A stretch of DNA of 5,699 nucleotides from Verrucomicrobiota bacterium (GCA_030916665.1 JAUPWC010000150.1:1-5699), one strand, 5' to 3'. Positions 1 to 4,660 are shown, numbered from the stretch's first letter. The notes: generated by a model from the sequence alone, not told the origin. Numbers and translations are program-made.

Positions 1-182
1 ACGGCATTGTCGCCGCCTTCGCCGGCGCGATGAAGGATGCGACCGAGGACGCCCCCGGCGGCGCGTCCGTGCAGTCGCCGATCTTCGTGCATCCGCAATT
101 CGAGCGCCTCGAAGCCGAGGGTATCGCGCGGGAAGGGAAGTTCGTTAAGCAGGCCGTCAGGCTGACGCGAAAGGGCAAGTAG
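1..182 (+). CDS. 3' end of an unrecognised protein gene (partial)
   Basis: An open frame enters from the left edge (first full codon at position 3) and ends at TAG 180-182, giving the last 59 residues of a protein. The visible part begins GIVAAFAGAMKDA, contains SPIFVHPQFERLEAEG, and has a lysine/arginine-rich end (LTRKGK). Codons show the strong G/C third-position preference of the neighbouring genes, which supports real coding. I do not recognise the family. There is no membrane segment in the visible part and the end looks like a soluble, basic C-terminus. It is followed 59 bases later by the TPR gene on the same strand; the gap has no evident terminator, so co-transcription is possible but not shown. 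Confidence 0.6.
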   Translation, partial: GIVAAFAGAMKDATEDAPGGASVQSPIFVHPQFERLEAEGIAREGKFVKQAVRLTRKGK

Positions 183-217
183 CAGTCCAGTTCTCCAATC
201 CCTGACTTGCTTTGCGG

Positions 218-237
218 CTTGGCTCCTTAGTGTTCAA
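218..237 (+). repeat. 20-base pre-start element, copy 1
   Basis: CTTGGCTCCTTAGTGTTCAA lies 4 bases upstream of the ATG at 242. It matches 18 of 20 positions with 1320-1339, which lies 10 bases upstream of the ATG of the next plus-strand gene. It could be a dispersed repeat or a leader element; the sequence does not decide between them. Confidence 0.5.
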
Positions 238-241
238 GCGC

Positions 242-760
242 ATGGAACCGGGCCGCGATGACCAGCTGAAGTTCGCCAAGCATTTCGAGCGGGCGCAGGG
301 GTGGCTGTTGCTGGAGAACTTCGCGGCGGCGGACCGGGCGCTGCGACTGATCCCGGCGGCGTTTCGCGAGCGGTCGGAGGTGGTGCAGTTCCGGGCGCAG
401 TTGCACCTGTCGGCGAAGCGCTGGGCGCGCGCGGTGCCGCTGTTGCGGCGGTTGGTGAAGCAGGACCCGACGGAGCCGCAGTATGCCGTGAGCCTGGCCT
501 TCGCCGTGCGGCGGGCGCAGTCCATCGAAAAGGCGGAACAGATCCTCCTGGAGGCCCGGGAGCGGTTTCCGCAGGAGGCCGTCATCTGGTTCAACCTCGC
601 CTGCTACGCCGCCCAGCAGGCTCGCCTGACCGACGCCCACAACTGGCTGCGCGAAGCCGTCCGTCGCGAGAGCGCCTATCGCGACCTGGCCAAGACCGAT
701 CCCGATCTTGTGCCGTTTTGGAAGGCCGTCACCACCGGCGTGATCGCGGCGCCGTGGTAG
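242..760 (+). CDS. TPR (tetratricopeptide) repeat protein
   Basis: This encodes a 172-residue protein made almost entirely of helical TPR-type repeats, a fold used for protein-protein contacts; no catalytic domain is present. Repeats fall roughly at residues 11-42, 45-76, 79-110 and 113-146, with the usual small/aromatic spacing and PxxP-like helix ends (for example KQDPTEPQYA at 74-83 and FPQEAVIWFNLACYAA at 109-124). The tail LAKTDPDLVPFW (149-160) is typical of TPR proteins whose last helix ends in an xDPDLxxxW motif. No signal peptide or membrane segment is seen, so it is probably cytoplasmic. I chose ATG 242; a TTG at 212 and a GTG at 230 lie in the same frame but would place the shared 20-base element inside the gene. 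No Shine-Dalgarno sequence precedes any of them. Its partner is unknown. Confidence 0.85.
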   Translation: MEPGRDDQLKFAKHFERAQGWLLLENFAAADRALRLIPAAFRERSEVVQFRAQLHLSAKRWARAVPLLRRLVKQDPTEPQYAVSLAFAVRRAQSIEKAEQILLEARERFPQEAVIWFNLACYAAQQARLTDAHNWLREAVRRESAYRDLAKTDPDLVPFWKAVTTGVIAAPW

Positions 761-762
761 AA

Positions 763-908
763 TGAGGCCGGGAGAAGGGGAGCGCAGAAGGGAGAAGGGA
801 GGCAGTGCCGTTGTTGCGTGCTCGCAACCCGGCACCGGTCCACAGTTCTTGCGAAGCAAAACTGAGGCCGGGAGGCTGGAGAAGGGAGAGAGGAGAAGGG
901 AGAAAGGT
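763..908. repeat. Duplicated GA-rich block
   Basis: TGAGGCCGGGAG occurs at 763-774 and again at 863-874, exactly 100 bases apart. Each copy runs into a purine-only stretch built on GGAGAAGGGAG (up to about 802 and 908). The two copies look like diverged versions of one element, with a hairpin between them. Confidence 0.6.
805..835. repeat. Two-step hairpin downstream of the TPR gene
   Basis: The outer stem GTGCCG (805-810) pairs with CGGCAC (830-835). The inner stem GTTGCG (813-818) pairs with CGCAAC (823-828). The loop is TGCT (819-822), with a small internal loop (TT opposite C). It lies 45 bases past the TPR stop. It is strong enough to fold in RNA, but no T-run follows, so it is at best an atypical terminator or RNA-stabilising stem. 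Confidence 0.5.
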
Positions 909-1040
909 GCAGGGAGATGAGCGCAGAGGCTCGGGGAGGTCGGATGCTCTTAGTGCCTAGTCCGACGTCGCGATGGGAGATCCTTGGACCTGACTGGATC
1001 AGAGTCAGCATCATCAAGCGTCTGTGCGAGGCTTCGGCCA

Positions 1041-1070
1041 TTAGCGTCAATAAGTGTGGATTAGTGGTTA
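1041..1070 (+). repeat. GTG-phased tandem repeat A (10-base period)
   Basis: Three consecutive 10-base units, TTAGCGTCAA, TAAGTGTGGA and TTAGTGGTTA, carry GYG (GCG, GTG, GTG) at the same place in every unit and end in GTGGTTA. From memory, similar ATTAGTG...GTGGTT strings are dispersed in Verrucomicrobiota intergenic regions; this needs a genome search. Confidence 0.6.
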
Positions 1071-1083
1071 ACCCGGTTCGACC

Positions 1084-1107
1084 CTCAGTGCCTCCGTGTC
1101 TTGGTGG
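1084..1107 (+). repeat. GTG-phased tandem repeat B (8-base period)
   Basis: Three consecutive 8-base units, CTCAGTGC, CTCCGTGT and CTTGGTGG, are followed by TTCAAG. GTG stays in the same phase in each unit, and the element again ends in GTGGTT. From recall, the TGTCTTGGTGGTT core is a widely dispersed intergenic string in several phyla. Confidence 0.6.
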
Positions 1108-1116
1108 TTCAAGAGG

Positions 1117-1144
1117 AGGGACCACTAACTAGGGACCACGGACT
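1117..1144. repeat. 14-base tandem duplication
   Basis: AGGGACCACTAACT (1117-1130) is followed directly by AGGGACCACGGACT (1131-1144), with 12 of 14 bases identical. It is a short direct repeat between repeat B and the GC-rich hairpins. Confidence 0.65.
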
Positions 1145-1161
1145 GCTTTGAAGTGGCAGAA

Positions 1162-1237
1162 CGCGGGCGGGGTCGCCCGCGCTCCAAGGGATGGCAACGG
1201 GCGGTCGCAGTCGGCCGGTGCGGAAACCGGCCCGCCC
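1162..1237. repeat. Pair of GC-rich hairpins (REP-like)
   Basis: Hairpin 1: CGCGGGCG (1162-1169) and CGCCCGCG (1174-1181), an 8-base-pair stem with loop GGGT. Hairpin 2: outer GGGCG (1199-1203) with CGCCC (1233-1237), inner GGCCGGT (1213-1219) with ACCGGCC (1226-1232), loop GCGGAA, and a 9-base bulge on the left side. Two adjacent palindromes separated by a short spacer are the layout of REP/BIME-type elements. Whether this one is dispersed cannot be seen from the window. Confidence 0.55.
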
Positions 1238-1240
1238 ATG

Positions 1241-1269
1241 ATCCGTGATCATCCGTGCCATCCGTGGCT
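1241..1269 (+). repeat. GTG-phased tandem repeat C (9-10-base period)
   Basis: Three units, ATCCGTGATC, ATCCGTGCC and ATCCGTGGCT, share the invariant core ATCCGTG. The layout matches repeats A and B: three units, GTG in phase, GTGG at the end. Confidence 0.65.
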
Positions 1270-1319
1270 AGTTTTGGATGGGTCTGTAGTCCTTTCATTG
1301 CCTCTTCCGGCCTTCGGTT

Positions 1320-1339
1320 CTTGGCTGCTTTGTGTTCAA
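1320..1339 (+). repeat. 20-base pre-start element, copy 2
   Basis: CTTGGCTGCTTTGTGTTCAA differs from the copy at 218-237 at two positions only. It ends 10 bases before the ATG at 1350. Confidence 0.5.
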
Positions 1340-1349
1340 TCCCGTTTCC

Positions 1350-2069
1350 ATGTCTGACTTTTCCATCCCCACCTACCCCCGCATCCGCACCGTGGGGAGT
1401 TTTGCGGAACTGGCCGCGGCGCCTTTCACCGACGGCGTGAACGCGCTCTGCTGGCCGCGGGCGCTGGCGGGGGATTTCGGGGAGGTGGTGCAGGCGCTGT
1501 CGGCGGGAGAGCCCGGTTCCGGCCAGCCCATCGACGTGATCGACGAGGCGCGGCTGCGGGCGTTGGACCTGAGCCCGGCCGGGCGTGCGGCGGTGGCCGC
1601 GATCCTCGATGACCTGCGGTTGCTGCGCGAGCAGGAGCGCGATCCGGTGCTCAATTGCATCCACGGCTACCCGCGCGACGAGGAGGCCGGGCCGGTGGCG
1701 ACGGATGTGTTTTCCTGGCATGCGGACAGCGCGCCGGTCGAGGCCGACACCTGGCTCTGCACTTACCACGGCTCGCCGAGCGAGGGCCTGCGCAACGAGG
1801 ATGCCGTGCGGCGCGTGGACGTGCCGGCCACGCGAGCGGAGCTGCTGAAACTTTACGGCGGGGCGGACGATGCGGACTTCCGCGACTTCCTGCACGAGCA
1901 TTGCTACGACCTGCATTACGCGGCGCGGCCGGACGCGGTGCCTTACAACTTCGGTCACTTCAATCTTTGGCGCATCGCAGTGGACTGGCCCGGCAGCCCG
2001 GTGTCGCCCTGCGTCCACCGCGCGCCGGCCACGATCCCCGGCCAGCCGAGGCTGATGGTGATCTGCTGA
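1350..2069 (+). CDS. Uncharacterised protein with HxD...H motif, weakly DUF1826-like
   Basis: This encodes a 239-residue soluble protein of unknown function. Numbering from ATG 1350, it contains a VNALCWPRAL segment (30-39), a GYPRDEE segment (106-112), the striking FSWHADSAPVEADTWLCTYHG (121-141, with H124 and D126), FRDFLHEHCYDLHYA (177-191) and a C-terminal CVHRAPATIPGQPRLMV (221-237, with H223 and R234). An HxD pair plus a distal H and R near the end recalls metal-binding beta-barrel proteins such as 2-oxoglutarate/Fe(II) oxygenases. The order 'N-W-R, HxD, TY-G, HRxP...RL' also resembles DUF1826 as I remember it. Both links are inference. A GTG at 1332 would add six residues, but it lies inside the repeated 20-base element, so I prefer ATG 1350. 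There is no Shine-Dalgarno sequence. Codon use is strongly G/C-ending, like the neighbours. A long minus-strand frame across it is a shadow. Confidence 0.8.
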   Translation: MSDFSIPTYPRIRTVGSFAELAAAPFTDGVNALCWPRALAGDFGEVVQALSAGEPGSGQPIDVIDEARLRALDLSPAGRAAVAAILDDLRLLREQERDPVLNCIHGYPRDEEAGPVATDVFSWHADSAPVEADTWLCTYHGSPSEGLRNEDAVRRVDVPATRAELLKLYGGADDADFRDFLHEHCYDLHYAARPDAVPYNFGHFNLWRIAVDWPGSPVSPCVHRAPATIPGQPRLMVIC

Positions 2070-2121
2070 AGCGAGATCGCAGATTTCAAAATAAAAATAT
2101 CAGATGACCGGGCAGCGCCAC

Positions 2122-2298
2122 ATGAATGCGAAATCAAAAGCCAGCTACCGGAAGGGGCTGAAGCGCAGGGAAGGTGAGGCGGCGTTTCAGGAACTGCTCG
2201 CCAGGCACCTGCCGCCGGGGCACCCGGCGCGGAGAGGGCAAGCAGCTAAATTTCAGATTACAGAATTAAAATTTCAGACCCGAAACACGGACTCCTGA
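2122..2298 (+). CDS. Doubtful small basic protein with a repeat-derived tail
   Basis: A 58-residue frame starts at ATG 2122 (an in-frame ATG at 2104 would add six residues) and lies 52 bases after the preceding gene. The first part (MNAKSKASYRKGLKRREGEA, then FQELLARHLPPGHPARRG) is very basic, looks helical and has GC-rich codons, so it may be a real small protein. The last 15 or so residues (AAKFQITELKFQTRNTDS) are encoded by the AT-rich ATTTCAGATT repeat block, so the original C-terminus may have been replaced by repeat DNA, or the frame may be chance. No family is recognised and no ribosome-binding site is present. Confidence 0.35.
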   Translation: MNAKSKASYRKGLKRREGEAAFQELLARHLPPGHPARRGQAAKFQITELKFQTRNTDS

Positions 2299-2347
2299 AT
2301 TCGAAACCAGCTTCAATCTGAAATCTGAGATTTTGAATCTGAAATCC
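2248..2347. repeat. AT-rich ATTTCAGATT inverted repeats between convergent genes
   Basis: Copies read AAATTTCAGATT (2248-2259) and AAAATTTCAGAC (2268-2279) on the plus strand, then in inverted orientation AATCTGAAATCT (2315-2326) and GAATCTGAAATCC (2335-2347). ATTTCAGATT 2250-2259 is perfectly complementary to AATCTGAAAT 2315-2324. A further partial copy (CAGATTTCAAAA) lies near 2082. The block stands out as AT-rich in GC-rich DNA and separates convergent transcription units, so it may act as a bidirectional terminator or simply be a dispersed repeat. Confidence 0.6.
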
Positions 2348-2348
2348 T

Positions 2349-2377
2349 GCTCCGCTTCCGGTTTCAGGAAGCGGAGC
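2349..2377 (-). terminator. Hairpin over the stop codon of the HAMP-like protein gene
   Basis: GCTCCGCTTCC (2349-2359) and GGAAGCGGAGC (2367-2377) form a perfect 11-base-pair stem with a 7-base loop (2360-2366). The loop contains the TGA of the minus-strand gene (2364-2366). Read on the minus strand, the stem is followed by AGGATTTCAGATTC, which is T-containing but not a true T-run. It is a likely transcript end, though not a textbook intrinsic terminator. Confidence 0.6.
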
Positions 2378-2822
2378 CGCCGCCGCCCTTGGTCTTTGCG
2401 ACGAAGCGGTTCAGGTTGGCCGCGAGTTCGTGGAAGAAGTCGCCCTTGCGCAGGGTCACCGGGCTCAGGTCGCCCTGCAGCAGCTTTTCCCGGACGTGGC
2501 GGTTGAGCGCGAACTCGGCGCCGACGATGCGCGAGAGCTGGAAATACAGGACAACCGCCACCAGCAGCGACACGATCACGACGATCGCCGCCAGGATGAT
2601 GAAGAGGTTCTTGTACATCCCGGCGAGGATGGCATTCAGCTCCGACCCCAGGGCCGGCGCCGCGGCCACGACATCCAGCACCTGCGACAGAAACTGCAGG
2701 CAGAAGAAAGCCGACAAGGCGGAGGCGAGGGTGACAACCCCCACGATGCTGGCCGCCAGGGCAAGGTAGGCCATCGGGCGGACTTTGACGGTGGTGATCG
2801 CGGAACGGTTCGGGTTGCTCAT
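2364..2822 (-). CDS. Two-TM inner-membrane protein with a HAMP-like domain and no output domain
   Basis: This encodes a 152-residue protein. A short basic cytoplasmic N-terminus (1-16) leads to TM1 (about 17-45), a short periplasmic stretch (about 46-71) and TM2 (about 72-94). A segment follows that looks like a HAMP linker (about 95-142): QLSRIVGAEFALNRHVREKL, then GDLSPVTLRKGDFFHELAANLN. The phrase 'QGDLSPVxLRKGDxxxELAxxLN' is characteristic of HAMP domains in sensor kinases and chemoreceptors. The protein ends soon afterwards in a glycine-rich tail (KTKGGGGSAS), with no kinase, cyclase or methyl-accepting domain. It may therefore relay a signal to a separate partner or be a structural relative. 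Start is ATG 2822, preceded by a pyrimidine-rich leader without Shine-Dalgarno. It lies 181 bases from the upstream membrane protein gene and is probably transcribed separately. Confidence 0.8.
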   Translation of the reverse strand: MSNPNRSAITTVKVRPMAYLALAASIVGVVTLASALSAFFCLQFLSQVLDVVAAAPALGSELNAILAGMYKNLFIILAAIVVIVSLLVAVVLYFQLSRIVGAEFALNRHVREKLLQGDLSPVTLRKGDFFHELAANLNRFVAKTKGGGGSAS

Positions 2823-3003
2823 AGGGTAGGGATCGGGCGAAAAGGTGGCAAATGGCGGCTATCTTGCAGATACCGTTCGGACACAAAAGCCGGAAGTGGA
2901 GGGGGTAGATGGGAAACGGCCGGCCCGGGTCCACGGTGCCCACCCCCGGTCCCGGGTGCGACCCCGTGCGCCCACGTTCGAAATGTCGCGTCCGCGTGCC
3001 GGT

Positions 3004-3564
3004 TCATTCCCACAGCCAGTAGAGCACGAGGCCGGAGGCGACGGCGTAGAGCGCGGAGTCGAGGAGGTATTTGGCGGTCGAGGACCAGGGGCGCATCATC
3101 CAGATGGATTCCGTGACCGAGCCGAAGCCATGGGCGATGAAGACGATGGCGCCGAAAAGCTTGGCCGCCTTGCGGGCAAACTGGGGATAGCCGCCCACCG
3201 TCTGCGTCGTGAGGAATGCGGCGACGATCGCGATTACCAGGCTCCAGGCGAACCACAGGCCGAGATACTTGCCCATGCTGGGCAGGCCGTTTGGGCCGAC
3301 GGTGATATGCGCGACAGGGCCTTCCGCGTATTTCCGTTTCATGGACTCGCCGGCCATGTCCTTCATGTCGGCGCAGAACGGCATCACGTAACGGCCGGGC
3401 TGGGGCGCGCCGGCACGGACCGCATCGCGCACGACATCCTCGTTGGCGAGACGGCCGTAGTCGGAGGCGTGCCATTTGAAGACCATGTGGATGAGGGAAC
3501 TGATGACGAACACGACCACCGCGCTGAGCAGGATCGGCAACCAGAGGGCGAGCAGATGATTCAT
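3004..3564 (-). CDS. Uncharacterised multi-pass membrane protein
   Basis: This encodes a 186-residue protein of a family I recall only as conserved hypothetical membrane proteins in diverse bacteria. TM1 is at about residues 4-27 (from LLALWLPILLSAVVVFVISS), TM2 about 101-120, TM3 about 134-150 and TM4 about 165-185. The soluble loop between TM1 and TM2 carries WHASDYGRLANEDVVRDAVR (31-50), PGRYVMPFC (56-64) and EGPVAHITVGPNG (81-93); these seem to be the conserved parts. A charged TESIWMMRPWS segment (151-161) lies before TM4. The frame stays open upstream of ATG 3564, but that extension lacks membrane-protein character and overlaps the divergent Nudix gene, so I place the start at 3564, directly after a C-rich leader. 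No Shine-Dalgarno sequence is present. Function is unknown. Confidence 0.8.
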   Translation of the reverse strand: MNHLLALWLPILLSAVVVFVISSLIHMVFKWHASDYGRLANEDVVRDAVRAGAPQPGRYVMPFCADMKDMAGESMKRKYAEGPVAHITVGPNGLPSMGKYLGLWFAWSLVIAIVAAFLTTQTVGGYPQFARKAAKLFGAIVFIAHGFGSVTESIWMMRPWSSTAKYLLDSALYAVASGLVLYWLWE

Positions 3565-3747
3565 GGGGAGCGGGGTGCGGCGGGGCGTGAAAGGATGAGC
3601 ACAAACCCGCGGAGGACGAAAGCCGGAAAGCGGCGCTTGCGTCGGGAGCGCGACCCGGTTGGTCGGAGCAAGCCCGCTCGCACAAAGCCCGGAACATCGT
3701 CGCGGCTCCGCGCTTGCGGCCGGCGCCGGACCGATTGAAATGAACGC
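3565..3747. promoter_or_regulatory. Divergent intergenic region between the membrane protein and Nudix genes
   Basis: Both flanking genes start from this 183-base region, so promoters for each must lie here or in the gene edges. I find no convincing -35/-10 pair. It contains small palindromes, including the perfect 10-base CCGGCGCCGG (3720-3729). The plus-strand start is preceded by GATTGAAATGAACGC, the minus-strand start by a C-rich tract. Confidence 0.35.
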
Positions 3748-4263
3748 ATGGGACAGAACCTGGACGAACTTTTCGACGTGGTTGACGAGCGGGATCGCGT
3801 CACCGGGCAGTTGCCGCGGCGCGAGGTGCACCGGCTCAAGCTGCGACACCGGGCGGTCCACCTGCTGGTGGTGAACCGGGCGGGGAAGGTTTTCCTACAG
3901 CAGCGCTCGAAGACCAAGGATATGTTTCCGGGCTTCTGGAACACGTCGGCGGCGGGGCACGTGGGCGCGGGCGAGGACTACGACGGCACCGCGGTGCGCG
4001 AGCTGGAGGAGGAGCTGGGCTGTCGTCCGGCGAAACCGCCGCAGCCGCTCTTCAAGATCGAGGCGCGCGAGGAGACGGGGCAGGAATTTGTGTGGGTCTA
4101 TCGGGTGGATACCGAGGGGCCGTTCAGGCTCCAGTCCGAGGAGGTCGAGCGCGGCGACTGGTTCACGCCGGAGGAGATCGATCGCTGGCTCGCGGAGCGT
4201 CCGCACGAGATCGCGCCGGCGCTGCATTTCCTCTGGCCGATGGTGAAGCCTCTCCTGCGGTGA
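3748..4263 (+). CDS. Nudix hydrolase, YfcD-like
   Basis: This encodes a 171-residue soluble hydrolase of the Nudix superfamily, which cleaves a nucleoside (or other) diphosphate linked to a further group using divalent metal. The Nudix box is complete: G70, E76, then R84-E85-L86-x-E88-E89-x-G91-C92, matching Gx5Ex7REUxEExGU. The N-terminal part (FDVVDERDRVTG at 9-20, LRHRAVHLLVVNRAGKVFLQ at 32-51, SKTKDMFPGFWNTSAAGHV at 54-72) matches the YfcD branch, which is related to type 1 isopentenyl-diphosphate isomerase. The position where the isomerase carries its catalytic cysteine is occupied here by the sequence NTSAAGH, so a hydrolase rather than an isomerase is expected. Length is close to YfcD (about 180). 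Substrate is unknown. Start is ATG 3748, without Shine-Dalgarno; it is a single gene divergent from the membrane protein gene. Confidence 0.92.
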   Translation: MGQNLDELFDVVDERDRVTGQLPRREVHRLKLRHRAVHLLVVNRAGKVFLQQRSKTKDMFPGFWNTSAAGHVGAGEDYDGTAVRELEEELGCRPAKPPQPLFKIEAREETGQEFVWVYRVDTEGPFRLQSEEVERGDWFTPEEIDRWLAERPHEIAPALHFLWPMVKPLLR

Positions 4264-4287
4264 GGCGGATATTTGTTATGAGTTACA

Positions 4288-4353
4288 GGTGATCGCGAAT
4301 CACCACGCTTTCGTCCTGCGTGCGCGGGACTCAAGCGCGGCTACACTCCGCGC
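4288..4353. repeat. Small hairpins between convergent genes
   Basis: GGTGAT (4288-4293) pairs with ATCACC (4299-4304), and GCGCGG (4335-4340) pairs with CCGCGC (4348-4353) around loop CTACACT. These sit between the Nudix stop (4263) and the convergent small-protein stop (4360) and may end both transcripts. Neither has a T-run. The CAAGCGCGGCTACA string resembles one end of the larger element at 4661-4718, which ends in CCGCCGCTACA. Confidence 0.4.
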
Positions 4354-4359
4354 AGCGGA

Positions 4360-4602
4360 CTATTTCGGCCGCTGGGCCTTGAGCGCGTTGAATTCCTTCG
4401 TGCTCATCAGGCGGCGGGGGAGGCGGCGCTCGGCCTCGCTGAGCAGACGGTCCCATTGCTCGTCGGTGGGGTCGAAATCCTCCCAAGAGGTGTGGTGACC
4501 GTGATGACGGCTGAACACGACGTGGCCGCCGTGGAAGCGTGCGTTGATCTGCCACTTTTTGCCTTCCTCGTCTTTTTCCCACCAGCCGAATTCCATGCCC
4601 AT
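4360..4602 (-). CDS. Small histidine-rich conserved hypothetical protein
   Basis: This encodes an 80-residue protein beginning MGMEFGWWEKDEEGKKWQIN. A central stretch rich in histidines (H24, H27, H33, H34, H36, H37 within ARFHGGHVVFSRHHGHHTSW) is followed by an acidic segment WEDFDPTDEQWDRLLSEAER (40-59), probably helical, and a basic end (RRLPRRLMSTKEF, 59-71). I recall similar small proteins, annotated only as hypothetical, in Opitutaceae and related Verrucomicrobiota; this is memory, not a search. The histidine cluster could bind metal, but no standard metal-site pattern is evident. The frame stays open upstream to 4704, but that part runs into a 7-base tandem repeat and the REP-like element, so I start at ATG 4602 (ATG 4596 is also possible). 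The leader is pyrimidine-rich with no Shine-Dalgarno. Confidence 0.75.
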   Translation of the reverse strand: MGMEFGWWEKDEEGKKWQINARFHGGHVVFSRHHGHHTSWEDFDPTDEQWDRLLSEAERRLPRRLMSTKEFNALKAQRPK

Positions 4603-4618
4603 GCGGGGAGGGGAAGGT

Positions 4619-4646
4619 AACAAGGAACAAGGATCAAGGAGCAAGT
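4619..4646. repeat. Four 7-base tandem units upstream of the small histidine-rich gene
   Basis: AACAAGG (4619-4625), AACAAGG (4626-4632), ATCAAGG (4633-4639) and AGCAAGT (4640-4646) follow one another without gaps. The array lies 17 bases upstream of the ATG at 4602, within its probable leader. Confidence 0.6.
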
Positions 4647-4660
4647 GGAGGGCGGGAGGC

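Larger units (their letters stand above)
761..1349. other. Repeat-rich intergenic mosaic without a convincing gene
   Basis: About 590 bases between the TPR gene and the HxD-motif gene. Short frames here lack the codon character of the flanking genes. In order it contains a GA-rich block, a hairpin (805-835), a second GA-rich block, two modest hairpins (GTCGGA 939-944 with TCCGAC 961-966; CTGACT 990-995 with AGTCAG 1003-1008), GTG-phased repeat A (1041-1070), repeat B (1084-1107), a 14-base tandem pair (1117-1144), two GC-rich hairpins (1162-1181 and 1199-1237), repeat C (1241-1269) and the second copy of the 20-base pre-start element (1320-1339). Positions 917-1040 remain otherwise unexplained. 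Confidence 0.75.

Noticed and set aside
1061..1090. Possible tRNA T-arm (GGTTCGACCC)
   Set aside because: No acceptor, D-arm or anticodon stem can be built around it. The flanks belong to GTG-phased repeats A and B.
1041..1269. Possible CRISPR array
   Set aside because: Units are 8-10 bases without spacers of regular length, and there are no cas genes in the window.
1125..2018. 297-codon open frame on the minus strand
   Set aside because: It lies opposite the HxD-motif gene and reads as arginine/valine-rich sequence typical of an antisense frame in GC-rich coding DNA, with no recognisable motif.
2924..2957. CCCGGG-rich stretch as a terminator of the membrane protein gene
   Set aside because: It holds repeated CCCGGGT strings and only a weak, long-loop pairing with no T-run, so it is not convincing as a terminator.
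2845..3738. 297-codon open frame on the plus strand
   Set aside because: It is antisense to the 186-residue membrane protein gene, whose TM pattern is clear. The plus frame is a low-complexity Gly/Arg/Glu/His mixture.
3565..3861. Upstream extension of the membrane protein frame
   Set aside because: The frame is open, but the extra 99 residues are proline/arginine-rich without motifs and overlap the start of the Nudix gene. ATG 3564 precedes a good first TM segment.
3748..4263. Isopentenyl-diphosphate isomerase
   Set aside because: The N-terminal part resembles that enzyme, but the catalytic cysteine region reads NTSAAGH and the Nudix box is of the complete hydrolase type.
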